Shown piece after piece: positions 61,980 through 64,000 of a stretch of DNA of 64,000 nt. Each line of letters starts with the position of its first letter. Positions within the stretch are counted from its first letter, which is position 1. The notes under the pieces are model-generated. The model was given only the letters and a program-made list of their open reading frames with translations. It did no database searches and was not told the origin of the DNA. The position numbers and the translations under genes were made by a program. The stretch is from assembly GCA_963402885.1 (NCBI GenBank), contig OY727093.1, positions 28,581,409-28,645,408 on the forward strand. Reading direction: 5' to 3'. Source of the DNA: Antedon bifida. Lineage: Eukaryota; Echinodermata; Crinoidea; Comatulida; Antedonidae.

Positions 61980-63310
61980 TTATAGAGGATGACCCTAAAG
62001 AGCGTAGTGTACTGTATGCTGACAATCAAGGGGCCCTCATGATGATTTATGATATAAGGGTCTGTGTGTGACAGAGGCTGTGTGTAATACTAGTACACCG
62101 GGGTAACCTCTACAGTACAGTACTTATTTTGAAAGATGTACTACTGTAGGTTAAAATGCACATGAGCCAGATGTGTATACTGTAGTCTTTATCTGAGAAG
62201 ACTCATTCTACCACCAGAACCATGGAGCGAGTGAGGCTCAAACCCTTTGCTGATGTTATGGCTACGTAATTACAGTCCCACTGTATTAAACGTTTGGCCA
62301 CTCACTCGCTACATGGTCTAGCACTGTACTGTTGTTACTGATGTGTAACCAGGGAAGAGTGAAATATGTCTTCATTGGTGTACTGAAACTAGTCTTTGTG
62401 CTCTAGTATAATTATCACTTTAAAAACAAAAAACTCAACTAATCAACTGTTAATTAATATGATTACCTGAAAACTAGAAAAGTGTAAATAGACCCCAGGG
62501 AATAATTAGACCATACATCCTTCAGGTTAAGAGCAAGGCTAAGCCTAGCAAAGTAATTTGGTTCAATAGATATAATAAGTTTATAATCTGCAAACTGCCT
62601 AATTTGATTCAGCTTCCTTTTATGTTAGCTTAACCAGGCTTGCATTTTGTAATTAGATATAATGATAGGATGTGAAACATTGGTATGCTTTGAAAATTAG
62701 ATACCTGAGTTCAAGTATAAAGTGTCTTTATTACTGTCTACAGTCTCAATTATCTACGGCATTTGCCATCTTTATGAGCCATTTTATTGCTGGAACATGG
62801 TTTAATTGCTGGTATGATAAATAGAACTTAACAATAACTAGCCATTAAAATACATTGGCGGCCATTTTTATGAGCCTTGTTAAAAAATGTCAAATTATTT
62901 TCAATATGTATTTATACTGTATACTTCTACTTTTACTACCTTTACCTACTGTAATGTACATTTTGACTTTACTTTTTTATTAAAAAAATAATAAATGTAA
63001 CCTTATTTATAGAGGGTGACCCTAAACAGCGTATGCTGACAATCAAGGGGCCCTCATGATTAGTTATGATAAATGTCTGTGTGTCAGTGGCTGTGTGTAT
63101 ACTAGTAAACCTGGGTTAATCCCTACTCGTCTTGAAAGATGTAAAGACTTACTAGGTTCTTTAAAGTGCACATGAGCTAGATGTGTACACTGGACCTACG
63201 GTACGGTTTATAGTCCTTATCCGAAAAGAATTGTTATATCACCAGAACCATGTAGCGAGTGAGGGTCGAACCCTTCGCTGATGTTATGGCTAGATATTAT
63301 GGTTCCACTG
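61980..63310. repeat. Two related copies of an about 310-bp repeat
   Basis: tgctgacaatcaaggggccc...ccagaaccatg-agcgagtgag...cgctgatgttatggcta occurs at 61983-62300 and 63011-63310. The end holds a B box-like motif on the - strand (gggttcgaccctc in the second copy), suggesting a SINE-type origin. Confidence 0.7.
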
Positions 63311-64000
63311 TCTGATTAAACTCAACAATACAAAATATTGCAGCACAACTAAATTTGTAAAGTTAGAATAAAAAAATTGTTTTATCCAGAGATTACTGAT
63401 AGCTAACTTTTTAATAGCTACCTATACTTCAAATTTATTTCACATTTTAGAGTGTTATCACCTTGTCATCACCAATGGTCAGTGGCTAAATTGATAAAAA
63501 CAGGTGGTAAATCCCATGTAGCTAAGCCTAATCTATAGGATTAGTTACTTGGACACTTGACCAGGGACAAAATTTTATTTAAACAGAACAAATTGAAGTC
63601 AAGCTTTCGTTCTTAATACTAAATTATTCAATTCACACACATCATGGATAAATAACTTATTTCTCCATGCACACACCTTATAGTTTACTGTATACTGTAC
63701 ACCATATTTTATACCTCACTGATCATTGACATAATGTCCTTTCACACTTGTCAATATATGACTATATAATGTCTGTTCACATGCTTTGGTGAAAATTGTT
63801 TAGACCAAGAAATGTTCATGTTTTGACTATATTAATGTCTGTTTACATGCTTTGCTGAAAGTTGTTAAACCACCAAGAAATAATGTTTTGGTCTATAGGC
63901 AACACACTTTTATCTAAACCAAAGTTTACTATGTACAGTATGTGGAAGAAGGATTAATGTATAGCACACACATATCCAGACATCCTTTAAATGATTATAA
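62310..64000 (-). other. Upstream intron of ENTREP-like gene, no exon found
   Basis: I searched the - strand for the expected preceding exon (a Cys-Pro-x-Trp-Ala-Gly type segment and first membrane helix) and saw none up to 64000, so the gene start is probably outside the window. Confidence 0.45.

Overview
The window is eukaryotic: AT-rich, with short exons, long introns, consensus GT/AG splice sites and many small interspersed repeats. The two recognisable genes, the tRNA-derived SINE-like repeats and the density of foldback/MITE-like elements suggest an invertebrate deuterostome (an echinoderm or hemichordate would fit). That placement is inference. Nothing prokaryotic, viral or organellar was seen, and no intact transposase, reverse transcriptase or helicase ORF.

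Layout. (1) 1-2578: upstream sequence with repeat fragments and a striking CTAG/GGCC-rich tract. (2) 2579-about 21600, + strand: a MYCBP-associated protein (MYCBPAP) gene. I could chain 18 consecutive in-frame coding exons (7376-21297), preceded by three possible N-terminal exons (2595, 3459, 5921) that all end in the same splice phase. The chain using the 2595 start gives 880 residues with every junction phase-consistent. (3) 21600-28900: gene-poor, with a tRNA-derived SINE, MITEs, a 68-bp tandem array that carries splice-like signals on the - strand, and two weak - strand exon candidates. (4) 28902-59029, - strand: the 3' five coding exons of an ENTREP/FAM189-family tetraspan membrane protein with PPxY motifs. 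The junctions are all phase 0 and encode 983 residues. The exon(s) for the N-terminus and first membrane segment were not found and probably lie past position 64000. (5) 59030-64000: first visible part of that gene's upstream intron, with more repeats.

Repeats dominate the non-coding DNA. Family A is a short inverted-repeat (MITE-like) element of about 110-180 bp with termini AAGCTCTGTCTACACTAT; I count 22 copies. Family B has termini TTAAAGATGTATTGTCC (7 copies). Family C is a GGGACACC-rich element with ends like TACAGTAGAACC. Two apparently identical 1594-bp elements at 36528 and 60145 have Helitron/Helentron-like ends. A 1.19-kb element at 46355 has long inverted arms made of 18-bp tandem repeats. 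There are also several 100-260-bp tandem duplications and long hairpins.

The two genes are convergent (MYCBPAP +, ENTREP -). They belong to unrelated pathways: an axonemal/MYC-binding-partner protein, and endosomal ubiquitin-ligase recruitment. There is no sign that they act together.
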